Shown: positions 1 to 13,273 of the stretch, one piece after another
How positions within the stretch are numbered: the first letter of the stretch is position 1
How the letters are laid out: every line of letters starts with the position of its first letter
Assembly: GCA_021234155.1 (NCBI GenBank)
Contig: JAJEKV010000087.1
Location: 3,465,242 to 3,529,241 of the forward strand
Direction: 5' to 3'
DNA length: 64,000 nt
Source: Isoetes taiwanensis
Taxonomy: Eukaryota; Streptophyta; Lycopodiopsida; Isoetales; Isoetaceae
The notes under the pieces: model-generated
Seen by the model: only the letters and a program-made list of their open reading frames with translations
What the model was told of the DNA's origin: nothing
Database searches by the model: none
Translations under genes and position numbers: made by a program

Positions 1-908
1 CTAGTTTTGGAAAGAGCAAATTGAGAACGTACTTGAGAATGAAAACTTATAGTAGTGTCAATGTTACAATTAATGAAGGATTCAAATTAAAAAAGACGTG
101 AAAGAAAAGCCACTTTGAAGGAAAATCTTCTTCCCAGATTGACGTACTTGACAAGGAATGAAGGAAGCTAAGAATTTAGGCTGATGATGATTTAACTAAC
201 TTCTTCTCTAAGTTTGACAACATTGTCGTAGATCTTGAAGGGGCAGGAGTGTTGCTAATAGAACAACAGAAACTTTTACATATTGCTAGAGCTGTTGAAT
301 ATAATAGACAATTAGCAACTTTAATACAAATTTGGCAAGGACCCGAGAGGCTGCAGAAAAAATGACCAGGACTGTATTCAGACAGGAAGAGATAATATAT
401 GATGACGAGGATGACGAATCATAAAATTCTGCGAAGCTTTTAAAGCAAGGATATGAGAAGAATGCAGGTTATGTGAAACTTGAAAATGGAGAGTTGCAGA
501 AAGTAAAAGGAATTGGGATGCTAGAAATTTTTTATATAAGTGGAAAGCCCATTAGTTAGAAACTTGATATCTATAAGACAACTAGTTGACCTTGACTATA
601 GAGTTGTATTTGACAAGTTGCAATGTATTGATCTCTTAAATAATGAAATAAAGTTTTTGAAAAAACGAGTGGGCAACTTATTTAGTCTTGATTGTAACAG
701 TCAACCATCCATAAGTACTCTTATGATTCCAAAAATGAGCACATGGCATTAGAGGTTATGCCATAGTAGCACAAAAAACATTGATATTATGATCAAATAG
801 GGGTTGATAGCTTCTTGTACGTAGATTGCAATGTTAGACATATTCCTCGGATGCATGCTTGACAAGCATACAAGATTACCATTTAAAAGGTCTAAAAAAG
901 AAGCAAAG
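1..908 (+). mobile_element. Ty1/copia-like internal region, copy 1 (degenerate)
   Basis: This stretch is repeated nearly identically at 2,388-3,290, so the two are direct copies 2,387 bases apart. The only readable protein signal is a gag-pre-integrase domain near 481-752. The rest (1-480) is full of stops and has no clear domain. Homology between the copies stops at about 908, where a minus-strand LINE piece begins in this copy, whereas copy 2 continues into integrase. The left edge lies outside the window, so the element's 5' end is unknown. Assignment to Ty1/copia rests on the pre-integrase and integrase-like peptides together with the copia-type RNase H elsewhere in the window. Confidence 0.6.
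481..752 (+). pseudogene. copia gag-pre-integrase domain remnant, copy 1
   Basis: Two overlapping frames read like the zinc-binding pre-integrase segment of copia polyproteins. An upstream frame gives ENGELQKVKGIGMLEIFYI, the usual 'vkGiGtv' strand. After a frame change near 540 the peptide NLISIRQLVDLDYRVVF follows, matching the NLISVxQLxDxGYxVxF core of the family, and then a stretch ending GNLFSLDC. The product would sit between gag and integrase of a retrotransposon polyprotein. A frameshift and flanking stops make it non-functional. The same protein is present at 2,868-3,139 with an identical 70-residue frame. Confidence 0.6.
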
Positions 909-1960
909 TTTCCAAAGAAGTATGCTGCTCAGTTTCTACTACAATATCAAAGCATCCCGAACATAATCTTTCATTGCGAGGAGTATTATTCCATCTGCCC
1001 GTCTCAATACATAGATTATGAGATGACAGTCTTAACTGAGAGATCACCATGCGATTCTTGCGACTGATGTTTGCTATTAGGTAAGATTGCTCTTGATAGT
1101 CATCTAAATCATTTATATCATTATCAGCCAAGTAAAACCGCTTCTTGGTATCTTTTCCATCCTCCAATGTCCACAACTTGCAGATTGCTTTCTTTGTTTG
1201 TGAACTTCCTTAAAGTTCAATGATGTCGGCCAAGTATCTTGACCAAGCCATCTAGCTGCCCACTTTCGGACATCAGCATACCAGCCCTTCCTATTAGATT
1301 GTTCCAATGCTTGCAAGGGGAACCTTGTTGAGTCCATGGATAGAACGCGATTTACATAAGTAATGGTTATACATAGAGCTTCGGCTTCAAGAGGCAACAA
1401 ACACCATACGCTAATAACATACAATAAAGGCGTTTGGATCTTCACCCCAAGTTAGCCAATTAGAAATCTTTTTTGTACACATTCAATATCATTCCATCCT
1501 CTTCGCGGAGAGAGCTGGTCCCCAAACCGGGTTGCCATATAAAATCACCGCTCTCGGTTGCACACCAAAGAGTAATTTTCTTAGCCTCCAATGATCAAGA
1601 TTATTATACGCATAAATCAATTATCTTTGTACAATGCCCTTAAACCACACGAGGCACGTTTTTTGTGCAGCTAGTGTCCATTTATAATTATCTGATATAT
1701 CAATACCTAGGTATTTATAACTAGAAACCCTTTCTAGTGGTTCACCTCCTATATGGAAAACAACAGGATCTCGCCCTCCAATCACGATTGCTTTTGATTT
1801 CAGGACATTTATCTTCATATTCTTCTCTACACAAAATGCATGCAGAACATCTAGATGTTCTTTGTAAAACCGATGGTATTCTAGATATTAGCACTATATC
1901 ATCAGCAAACAACAAGAGCTATAATAAAATGAAAAACTGGCAATACTCATAGATTCTGGA
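909..1960 (-). pseudogene. LINE reverse transcriptase C-terminal half, broken
   Basis: Minus-strand frames, read from 1,950 down to 900, give in order an RT catalytic box LLLFADDIVLIS (about 1,850-1,915), a segment MKINVLKSKAIVIGG and SSYKYLGIDISDNYKW (1,621-1,818) typical of the RT thumb of LINEs, and a C-terminal zinc-knuckle start CSGC-x9-H (about 892-1,010) preceded by LSSHNLCIETGRW. The same order and motifs occur in LINE-T at 41-42.3 kb (YKYLG, LSSHRLHIEEGRW, CKVC-x9-H), which places it in a related family. At least three frame breaks are present, and the last cysteine of the CCHC knuckle and a 3' tail are missing at the junction with the copia sequence. It is therefore truncated at both ends. 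Confidence 0.7.
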
Positions 1961-1977
1961 CTCCCTTGCTTCATCAA

Positions 1978-2072
1978 TGAAGGAATTTGGTCATAATATA
2001 ATACTCGAATTGCCCCTGTATTATTCAGAATCTTTGTATACTTTGCACTATAAATTATCTTATAGGACTTCT
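1978..2072 (+). repeat. LTR-like segment shared with copia remnant at 49.4 kb
   Basis: The sequence beginning TGAAGGAATTTGGTCATA is shared with 49,403-49,494, where it follows directly after a purine-rich tract and the copia RNase H end, the expected position of a 3' LTR start. Similarity fades after about 95 bases in both copies. It begins with TG as LTRs do. Its position upstream of copia copy 2 fits an LTR between two internal regions, but the LTR end could not be fixed. Confidence 0.5.
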
Positions 2073-2867
2073 ATTTAGGCGGTAAATATACACAGTGAAA
2101 TGATTGGAGTTCAAATAATTGGAATGCACAGATAAGGTGTAAAGAGTGCATAGTGTGCATAACAAATTATTGTGGCCTATATTCCATAGGTTAATGGCCG
2201 GAGGTTAGAAATATATATATCGGTTAAATGAGAAATAGCCAGGCCGTATTTGATCCTAGAAAGAAAATTTGAATCTTTGGATATGGAGATGACGCATTGG
2301 TTACCTATAACCGGTACCGACTGCATTAGTAATGTTATTGAACTACAACGTCCCTTCTTAATGGAATTAAAGCATTTGAAGGACGCCCTAGTTTTGGAAA
2401 GAGCAAATTGAGAACGTACTTGAGAATGAAAACTTATAGTAGTGTCAATGTTACAATTAATGAAGGATTCAAATTAAAAAAGACGTGAAAGAAAAGCCAC
2501 TTTGAAGGAAAATCTTCTTCCCAGATTGACGTACTTGACAAGGAATGAAGGAAGCTAAGAATTTAGGCTGATGATGATTTAACTAACTTCTTCTCTAAGT
2601 TTGACAACATTGTCGTAGATCTTGAAGGGGCAGGAGTGTTGCGAATAGAACAACAGAAATTTTTACATGTTGCTAGAGCTGTTGAATATAATAGACAATT
2701 AGCAACTTTAATACAAATTTGGCAAGGACCCGAGAGGCTGCAGAAAAAATGACCAGGACTGTATTCAGACAGGAAGAGATAATATATGATGACGAGGATG
2801 ACGAATCATAAAATTCTGCGAAGCTTTTAAAGCAAGGATATGAGAAGAATGCAGGTTATGTGAAACT

Positions 2868-3139
2868 TGAAAATGGAGAGTTGCAGAAAGTAAAAGGAAT
2901 TGGGATGCTAGAAATTTTTTATATAAGTGGAAAGCCCATTAGTTAGAAACTTGATATCTATAAGACAACTAGTTGACCTTGACTATAGAGTTGTATTTGA
3001 CAAGTTGCAATGTATTGATCTCTTAAATAATGAAATAAAGTTTTTGAAAAAACGAGTGGGCAACTTATTTAGTCTTGATTGTAACAGTCAACCATCCATA
3101 AGTACTCTTATGATTCCAAAAATGAGCACATGGCATTAG
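2868..3139 (+). pseudogene. copia gag-pre-integrase domain remnant, copy 2
   Basis: The reading frames and the frame break near 2,927 match copy 1. The peptide again shows NLISIRQLVDLDYRVVF and GNLFSLDC. Stops on both sides and the frame break show it is not expressed as a polyprotein. It lies about 140 bases upstream of the integrase-like fragment, which is the normal domain order in copia elements. Confidence 0.6.
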
Positions 3140-3279
3140 AGGTTATGCCATAGTAGCACAAAAAACATTGATATTATGATCAAATAGGGGTTGATAGCTT
3201 CTTGTACGCAGATTGCAATGTTAGACATATTCCTCGGATGCACAAGATTACCATTTAAAAGGTCTAAAAAGGAAGCAAA

Positions 3280-3477
3280 GTGAATATTGGATTTTGCATC
3301 GACTTATGTGGACCCTTGAATGTAAGGAGCATCACGGTAAAAGATTCTTCATTATCTTCATTGACGATTTTGGCATATAGACAAAGCACTTCTGTCATAG
3401 AATTGCAAAATGAAATCACCGAAGAAAACCTTACAAAATTTGGCACAATTCTTTCAAGTTTAGTGAATATGTTCTAA
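3280..3477 (+). pseudogene. copia integrase catalytic-core fragment
   Basis: The frame gives IDLCGPLNVRSITV, matching the first catalytic block of copia integrases (HxDxCGPM/L...S). A second frame just downstream reads FIIFIDDFG, the block with the second aspartate, so at least one frameshift separates them. The third catalytic residue is not recognisable, because similarity ends near 3,477. It is a decayed retrotransposon integrase. Only the first 60 to 70 residues of the roughly 150-residue core can be seen. Confidence 0.6.
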
Positions 3478-3480
3478 AAG

Positions 3481-5010
3481 AATAATCCCTCCTTTCACAT
3501 GGCAAAGTCGTTTCTTTGCTCAAAATACTTATGTTTTCGACTTGGTTCTATGCAATTAATGTATCAAATTGCTATGAGATAAATCAAACATTAACTCGTA
3601 CAGAGCTGAGGGTCTACCTTGCATGTTGCTTTATGACATGAGACTTGCAAATGTTATTGGCAGGATTTGAACTGTTATTCGCCATTATTTCATAGACTTA
3701 TAATCACCAAAAGTTATATAGCCATAATGTATCTTATATTTGATGTGCTCGAACATATGAAAGTGCCAGGCATTATTTAACCCGCACGGAATAGGAGTTT
3801 CTATGGTTGTAAGCGCATCAGGCCCGTATAATCAAAAGAAAATATATATTTGAAGGTCCGACAACATAAGCTCTTCAAGTAAGTGAGAATCCCACTTCAA
3901 ACATCTCCTCCAATTGATAGAACAACAGATACACTAGAACGAAATATGTAGCACAATAACAGGGGGTTCAAGGGGGATTTGATATGGATGTAACAATGAC
4001 AATTCTTGAAACCATAGTTAAAACAATCGAATGAGTTGTTAATGAAAAAAAAAAAAACATAGATTTAAGATAAAAAATAATCACGTTAGCTCACTGTTAT
4101 ATTGGCCAAAGTAGTCTTTTTAGGAGTTTGAGTTATTTTGGTAGAGATTCAAGCCCCCGTATTTCATATTCTAAAACCTTAATCAAAGTCGTATAGAGGC
4201 TCGATATTCTATCAGAACCTTAGGTGAATGCGTATTTCATATTTCAAAATCATAGGCACCCCAATCATAAATGACCATATGCAAAATGAGAGGTGCCCAG
4301 AGGCTCCAACATATGGTCTGGGCCGTAAGATCGATAGATTCGATGACGTGGTAGTCCAGGGTGCACCTCGTTCTTCCTTGTCTAGAGTATCAAAATGAAA
4401 ATGCTTATATTCATTTGCTTTGAAGTCCAAAAATAGATGTGGAGTATATCTCCAACTTGGATGTGGAGTATATCTCCAACTTGCAAATATGTAAACAATG
4501 CTTAAAAGAATGCATTATGCCATGTGAGAAGGTGACATCCTCAGGTTTCTCTAATTCTTCTCTGCCATCTCTATGACATAAATGGCACATAACAAAGGTG
4601 AAAGGGAGAAGGCATGATATTGCAGATTTTTGAAATTCCCAAACAAATTATTTGCAGGATGCAAACACATTACTAAATACGAGCTCACTTTTTTTATAGT
4701 CAGTCTGCATGTAAATCCTTAGAAATTTATGGATGGAATGTAACAAACTATTCTCTGCACGAGTTATGTTATACATATCAGACATAACCTGGCTGCTGGT
4801 GATTCTACTAGATATTTATTCTTTCCGTGCAGCACAAAGATTTAGCATATCTGACAAGAAAATTGCAAGCACAAAGATAGCTTTAGCTGGCATTACAATC
4901 CACATTAAGGCTTCAGTTCCATGATTTGAAATTGCAACAAAATAATAAGCAAATTAAAATCTCTAATTGATGATAGTTGACATTGTACTCCTCTAATTAA
5001 AAACAGTTTA
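3481..5010. other. non-coding, no recognisable gene
   Basis: No frame over about 70 residues and no family motif is visible. A 24-base tandem doublet (GATGTGGAGTATATCTCCAA plus four bases) lies at about 4,436-4,483. Poly(A) at 4,044-4,057 could be a retroelement tail, but nothing upstream supports that. Confidence 0.5.
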
Positions 5011-5016
5011 CAATAT

Positions 5017-5190
5017 ACTCCTTTATATTTATATAGGACACTCTCCTTGCAGAGAAGTTTTAGGGCTGTGCCATGCCTCTACAATAGTGTAAGGCAGAGG
5101 CGATACTTCTTTATATTTATATAGGACACTCTCCTTGCAGAGAAGTTTTAGGGTTGTGCCATGCCTCTACAATAGTGTAAGGCAGAGGCG
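5017..5190. repeat. 84-bp tandem duplication
   Basis: A block of about 84 bases running from the TTTATATTTATATAGGACAC motif to the GTAAGGCAGAGGCGA motif occurs twice in direct order with one or two differences. It lies directly downstream, on the minus strand, of the U2-like sequence, so it may be the duplicated 3' part of that transcript-derived copy. Confidence 0.75.
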
Positions 5191-5267
5191 ACATACATGG
5201 GCCTTGACAACAAGCTACATTAGACCCACAACCCACAACAAATTAGAATAATAGCATTGGGGGCCTA

Positions 5268-5331
5268 TGGCTATCAAATTGATAAGAACAGATACTACAT
5301 TTGATCTTAGCCAAAAGGTTGAGAAAGGTAT
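5268..5331 (-). ncRNA. U2 snRNA-like sequence (5' part; probable pseudogene)
   Basis: Read on the minus strand from 5,331, the first ~50 bases match the conserved 5' end of U2 snRNA: ATACCTTTCTC, then CCTTTTGGCTAAGATCAA, then the branch-point recognition sequence GTAGTATCTGTTCTTATCA. Differences from the usual sequence are CTCGGCC to CTCAACC, AAGTGT to AAATGT and two changes after TTATCA. Beyond about 60 bases the match to U2 is lost, including the Sm site region. No TATA box or plant upstream sequence element (RTCCCACATCG) is seen in the 60 bases upstream. It is best read as a truncated pseudogene or an snRNA-derived retroposon. Confidence 0.75.
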
Positions 5332-5334
5332 GAA

Positions 5335-5900
5335 ATTTTCTTCTTTCCTTCCTGTTTATGTACAGATAGAAAGGATCTTATCCATAGATAATTGTAACAA
5401 AAGGTGCTTGCCCGATTGTTATTGAATACCGACCAGAATTGCAAAAATATAGGATATCCATGGTGTTGGAAACAGAGATAAATCTTATCCAAAAGTCCTC
5501 GCTTTAGTTCAGATGATCGGTCGAACGAGTTAGGGTTCTGCTTTTGAGCTGAAATTTCTGATTCATCAACAAATAAGGGATCGAAACCTTGCTTTGACAG
5601 CGATGTAATAAAAACCCTTTTTCTACTTATTCTTTATTTATTTACTTTAAATATAATTGTTGGTTATGCCTCTAGAATAGAAAACAGCACTATGATTCCG
5701 CTCAAGTAGCCAATTGCAGGTGATCAGTAGGTAAATCAGTAGGCTTCTCAGTTAATCATGATGTGGGGTGACGATTCCAAGACCCGCTCCCTGCTCCCGC
5801 TGGTCATGGAATCCCCTAGAATCATCTCCCCGGTTTCCATCAACCCAGCATATGATCTATGATCCAAACTTGGATCTAATATTTGGGAATGTTTTTCAAA
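5335..5900. other. non-coding, no recognisable gene
   Basis: AT-rich sequence with short frames only. I see no motif or repeat that can be named. Confidence 0.4.
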
Positions 5901-6002
5901 TGGTCCAATAACGATCATCTAACGCATTGTAGTCTAGGCGTCTTGTAAAAACCTTGCATATCTCAGTGTAGACTTCTTTCTTGGCTTGTGAAAACCTTGC
6001 AT

Positions 6003-7290
<1,288 letters not shown>

Positions 7291-7586
7291 CACTAACTTA
7301 ACAACCCCCTAAAATTATGTCGCCTGAATTTCATGACTGAAAACTTTCCCTCATCGAAACTCCGGGGCACCATTTTCCCCTGTTTCTTGGTCTTCAATGC
7401 CGTGCAATTCCTTGAATTCCCCCTAATTCTTCCATCCGCGCTACTGATTTCCAGTCTAGAGGTATTTCTCAGCCCGTGCAATCCTTATTGATTCATTTGA
7501 ATTCGATCTTACATTGTTCTGTTATCAACTTCTAGCCCGACAGGTATTGTTTCATGGTTGATTAGCTTGACTTCTATAATGCTCCA

Positions 7587-8848
7587 ATGTCTAAGGCAAC
7601 TAGATCTGCCCTGCCATCAAGCAGCAAACCCTTTGTGCCTCCTCGCATTGAGAAAATGGCTCCAAGGAAGACACGAAAGATGACAGAGCAGATTTCAGTG
7701 AACATGGACTTGGAGACAAATTCTGAGCCAATTGTAACAGCAAAAGAGCAAAACGAAAGGAGACGCAAGCGAGTTCTCAGCGAAATCCAAGCATCTCCTA
7801 GTATTGTGAGTGATTCTTCTCAACTCGATAATTCAATGGCTCTTGTTGTTCAAGAAAAAGAAAATCCCAAGCAAATTGACACAAAGAATAGGAAGGCTCC
7901 AGTCCAATGGACAGATCAGGATGTTTCCACCATGAATCTTCTGAATGAGATGAAACTGGTTACTAATAGCAGTCTGAATCTTTCTAATTCACAGTGGAGA
8001 GAAATTCTTGTGAAATTATAGCCAATTGTTGACGGACTAGTAGAAGTCAGGCAACTGAAGAACAAATGGGATAAACTACAGGCAAAATTCAAGGATGAGA
8101 AAGAGGCTTCTAGTCAAATGGGTTTAGAGCCTTCAAGCTGGCATTGGTATGACAGAATGGAAGAAGTCAAATATGGAGTGACATCTGATAACCCCATTCA
8201 GGGGCTGGTGATGATGGGAATTTCGGAAATGAAGCTTTTGAGGCTGCAGATTTGCACACTCACTTTTCTGACAGTTTCTATGAGACAGTTGGATCTGATG
8301 CTGCTTTCGATGACCCTTTTGAGAGTACTGAAGACATTCCCAATGTCAATGTCAACATAGATAATTTAGGTAGCCCAAGAGTGCATGAAATGCCAAACAA
8401 TCGAACTCCCACAGGAAGCAACACAGATTCCTCTAGCCCTAGATCTGCAGCATGCAATCAACCTGGAGTTTGTGGAAAACCAACTGGCAGAAAGAAGTCC
8501 AGTGAGAGTTCAAGCTCGTTTAGCTCAAGAAGTCCTAGAGATCCTATCAAGCTCAAGAAGTCTTCAAGCTCTTTTAGCTCAAGAAGCTGCAAACAGAACC
8601 TTTGGAAGGCGAATCTGATTGTAAGAGCACGCAAAAGCATGGCAATCATTCCGAGAATCACTGGATCCATGATAGAACGGCTGGCAAATGGAGCCCTATG
8701 CAAAGAACACATCAAACGAAATATCCCACAAAGCTTACCTACCAGCAGGAACAGGGAAAGAAATATCCCACATTTTGGAGGCCGATTCAAAATTGGAGAG
8801 GAATTATCCCACAAAAACTTGCCCTACCGGAATGATTCGATGGAGTAG
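7587..8848 (+). pseudogene. Myb/SANT-like DNA-binding protein, broken
   Basis: The N-terminal ~75 residues are basic and serine-rich (KMAPRKTRKMTEQI, NERRRKRVLSEI). Next comes a Myb/SANT-like trihelix segment: QWTDQDVSTMNLLNEM, SQWREILVKL, an in-frame TAG at about 8,019-8,021, then LKNKWDKLQAKFKDEK and SSWHWYDRMEEVKYG. This order (W, then the KNKWDxL helix, then the GW/W-x-W end) is that of plant Myb/SANT-like proteins, also found as the second protein of PIF/Harbinger transposons. A frameshift near 8,200 leads to an acidic region (DDPFESTEDIP) and a serine-rich tail. The start at 7,587 is the first ATG. One stop and one frameshift make it a pseudogene. It sits between the direct repeats R1 and R2. 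A host gene copy cannot be excluded. Confidence 0.65.
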
Positions 8849-8981
8849 TTCTCTGGCAGGAAACAAAAAATTGAGACCTCGAGAGACAGCCTTCTCTCCT
8901 CTCTGCGCAGAAAAATATGTACAATTCTGAGAGGAGTCGTATAGGACGAGAGATGGGTATTTTGGCATGCATGTGGCCAAC

Positions 8982-10425
<1,444 letters not shown>

Positions 10426-10429
10426 GCTA

Positions 10430-11095
10430 TTATGGGAGGGCATCCGAAGTTTTCTTTTTTGGGCAAGGCTTCACGATTCCAACGTACTATGTTAGTTAGT
10501 CCTTAGGTCCTTACCAGAGCGCACCATGCACAGACTGAGCAAATAGGGTTCGTTCATTATTGTTGAAGGTCGGTTTTTAGCATAAGGATGCCTATACTGG
10601 CAATTTTGGATCTGGATGTGGCAAAAAAACCAAGAGAGAAGAATTTAAGGGCTTGAAACAAATTGGCTTAAACAGGACTTGAACACGCCAGAGGGTTTGG
10701 ACTCATTTAAATACTATGGCTAGAAAGAGATCAAAACAGGCTTTAAACCAAAAATTTGCTTGAATACGACTGTAAACAGGGCTTTAACTAAAAATTGAAT
10801 TTACACCGGCTTGAAGAGGGATTTAAATATGCAAGGCATTGAAAATGGTTTAATTTGCTTGAACAGCCATGAACATGGTTCCTATACATTGGGGATTTTA
10901 ACCAGATCGAGTTGAAACAGGCTTCTAAAGTTAGGTTTTGCTAATCTGCTCAATAAATTAACCCATTGTAAATGCTACCGATTTGTGCTAGATTTGTGTT
11001 GTCATTTTGTGCTAGATTTCTACAAAAGGCCATAAAAAGAGGCAAACCCCTATTTTTAAAGCATCAGATTGTTGAAAATATCGAGCGTTTGCCCT
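10430..11095. other. non-coding, diffuse degenerate repeat
   Basis: No gene is recognised. Loose variants of a GGCTTGAAACA / AACAGGCTTTAAA theme recur about ten times between 10,640 and 10,930, suggesting an old short tandem repeat. Confidence 0.4.
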
Positions 11096-11412
11096 GTTGA
11101 TACAATCTGTGCCATGGCAGATGACGAAGCTTGAGTGCCATCACCAGTGGAAAGGGGGATCATCCATAGCCGCCTCACTTGCGAAGAAACAGGGAAAGGT
11201 GCTAACGAAGGAACATGGGAAGAACAGAGATACCAAAAAAATATTTGGAGATGCGCAAAAACAAAATCCGACCGGGGGCTTTATTTTTATCCTTAACGAG
11301 GTAGTTAAGCAACGAGAGATTATTTTCTCTCGTTGTCTCTCCTGCGATATAGTATAAAAGTTCTCTCGTCGTATAGCACGAGAGATTAAAAAAATTCGTG
11401 CATGTGACCAAT

Positions 11413-11455
11413 GCAAGAGAGGGAGGGAGGGAGGGATGGAGGGAGGGAGAGAGGG
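11413..11455. repeat. (GGGA)n / (AG)n microsatellite
   Basis: Purine tract of GGGA and AG units, the third such tract in the first 12 kb. Confidence 0.9.
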
Positions 11456-11505
11456 TGTCCTATTTTGAAAGTATAATTAGCATATTTTGAAAGTATATTT
11501 TGAAA

Positions 11506-12375
11506 GTTGGCATGGCTTAACTAACAAGGAATAGTAGTGATTCATTTTCTTCATTGATAAAAGATATGTAATATGGTGGAATTGAACTTTGGGCCATGGT
11601 GCCATAGGTCAAAGTGCTCAAACTTTGAGTGGAAAATATGAATCTAGTGTACTTTCAATTTTTAGTGCCTTTCTTACTAACAAGCATCTATTTAGTAGCA
11701 AGCATCTATAATATGCCAATAACACATTTATTAGTTTTGCTTGCATATGACCCCTTATAAAGTAGGTGATAAAGTAATATACGAGTTAGAGAGGTTGCAT
11801 AAATTTATCATGGTCGCCGGATAGCCAATTTCAAAGAAAATGTAGCAAAGAAAATATTGCGAACAGAAAAGGAGACTGCAGGGTAAGTGCCTATTTAAAT
11901 CTTGAAACGAAGGAGGTGAAAATAAAAAGCTGAAACACAACATGTGTCAACCAGAGAGCCAGTTTCAAAGAAAATGCAGCAAAGAGTTTCAAAAAAAATG
12001 CAGCAAAGAAAATATTGCAGACAAAAAATGAGAATGCATTATATAAAAGTGATGATGATTTGGGTTGGCATGGCTTAACTAACAAGGAATAGTAGTGATT
12101 CATTTTCTTCATTGATACAAGATAACATGTAATATGGTGGAATTGAACTTTGGGCGATGGTGCCATAGGTCAAAGTTCTCAAACTTTGACTGGAAAATAT
12201 GAATCTATTGTACTTTCAATTTTTAGTGGCTTTCTTACTAACAAGCATCTATTTAGTAGCAAGCATCTATATTATGCAAATAATACATTTATTAGTTTTG
12301 CTTGCATATGACCCCTTATAAAGTAGGTGATAAAGTAATATACGAGTTAAAGAGGTTGCATAAATTTATTATGGC
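11506..12375. repeat. direct duplication, 557-bp period
   Basis: About 312 bases at 11,506-11,817 (beginning TTGGCATGGCTTAACTAACA) recur at 12,063-12,375 with few changes. The spacer at 11,818-12,062 itself holds two or three copies of a TTTCAAAGAAAATGCAGCAA motif. No coding potential is seen. Confidence 0.85.
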
Positions 12376-12411
12376 CGCAAATAATGTGAAGATGACAATT
12401 AAGGGATCTAA

Positions 12412-13232
12412 GGGTCATTTCCTACTCGCCATTAAGTTAAGTTAGCTTAACTACTTAGTTATCTCTTAACCTAACTAGTAAAAAGTTCTAATTTTCCATT
12501 GAGGTGGTTAAGTTAGAACTAACTAAACGATGCATAAAAAATTGCATTCCCATTATGCCCGCTAAATTAGAAATAAAAAATTGACTTACAGCTTGTGTTG
12601 ATGATTCACACTAGTAGTTAAAGTGCTAAGTTAGTTTAGCATTAACTATGCTTGATTTAACACAGCCAGTTAAGAATTTATATTAAGTTAAGGAGTGCTA
12701 TTGGAAAAAAAAAATGCCAACTACCTAATACGCACCTAAGGTTAACACAAATGTAGTGCTAGACTTTGCAACTAATTTGTTAGAAATGAGAGGTCCTTCC
12801 ATCATGAAAACACCAACAATTATTGAAAGAGCTATAAAATAAAATATGGCTATACATGTAATATTATGAAAATTCATATTCCTAGATGTTGAAAGCGACA
12901 ACAAGAAATATGCATTTTTATATAAAACATAATTAACCTAACTATATTGTTAATCTTTCTCACTTAACAGTTATGTTAAGTTAGTGCTTAACTGAGTTAA
13001 GTGTACCTCTCCCAGATCACTTAACTTCTAGTTTAACATAAGGGGACCAGTTAAAGTTTTAATTAAACTTAACTTAACTTTTGTCAGTATGAAAATGACC
13101 TTGTTAAGTTAACCATAGTTAAAATTTAACTAAGTCCTAACTTAACTAGTAGTAATTTAAGTGTTAGTGTGAAAGCAAATTTCCATTATTTGCCATATTT
13201 AACCTAACTTAACCAACAGTGGGAATTGACCC
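12412..13232. mobile_element. PIF/Harbinger-like non-autonomous DNA transposon (MITE-like)
   Basis: The left end, GGGTCATTTCC followed by TACT, and the right end, whose reverse complement is GGGTCAATTCCCACT, form terminal inverted repeats. Further in, both ends show TTAAGTTAGCTTAA / TTAAGTTAGGTTAA-type sequence. Both ends are flanked directly by TAA (12,409-12,411 and 13,233-13,235). A 3-bp TWA duplication with GGG-starting ends is the signature of PIF/Harbinger elements. The 821-bp interior has no reading frame of note and is crowded with TTAAGTTA/TAACTTAA motifs, as expected for transposase-binding subterminal repeats. It would need a transposase supplied from elsewhere. Confidence 0.65.
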
Positions 13233-13273
13233 TAACATTTTTAATTGTTCAATTTGCAAGGACTACGTAAGAA

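Larger units (their letters stand above)
2388..3480 (+). mobile_element. Ty1/copia-like internal region, copy 2, with integrase
   Basis: This is the second direct copy of the region at the left edge. It differs from copy 1 by scattered substitutions and lacks 14 bases near 3,240. Unlike copy 1 it continues past the shared block into an integrase core. No intact polyprotein frame remains. Confidence 0.6.

Noticed and set aside
5268-5331. Functional U2 snRNA gene
   Set aside because: Similarity stops after about 60 bases, the Sm region is absent and no snRNA promoter elements are seen.
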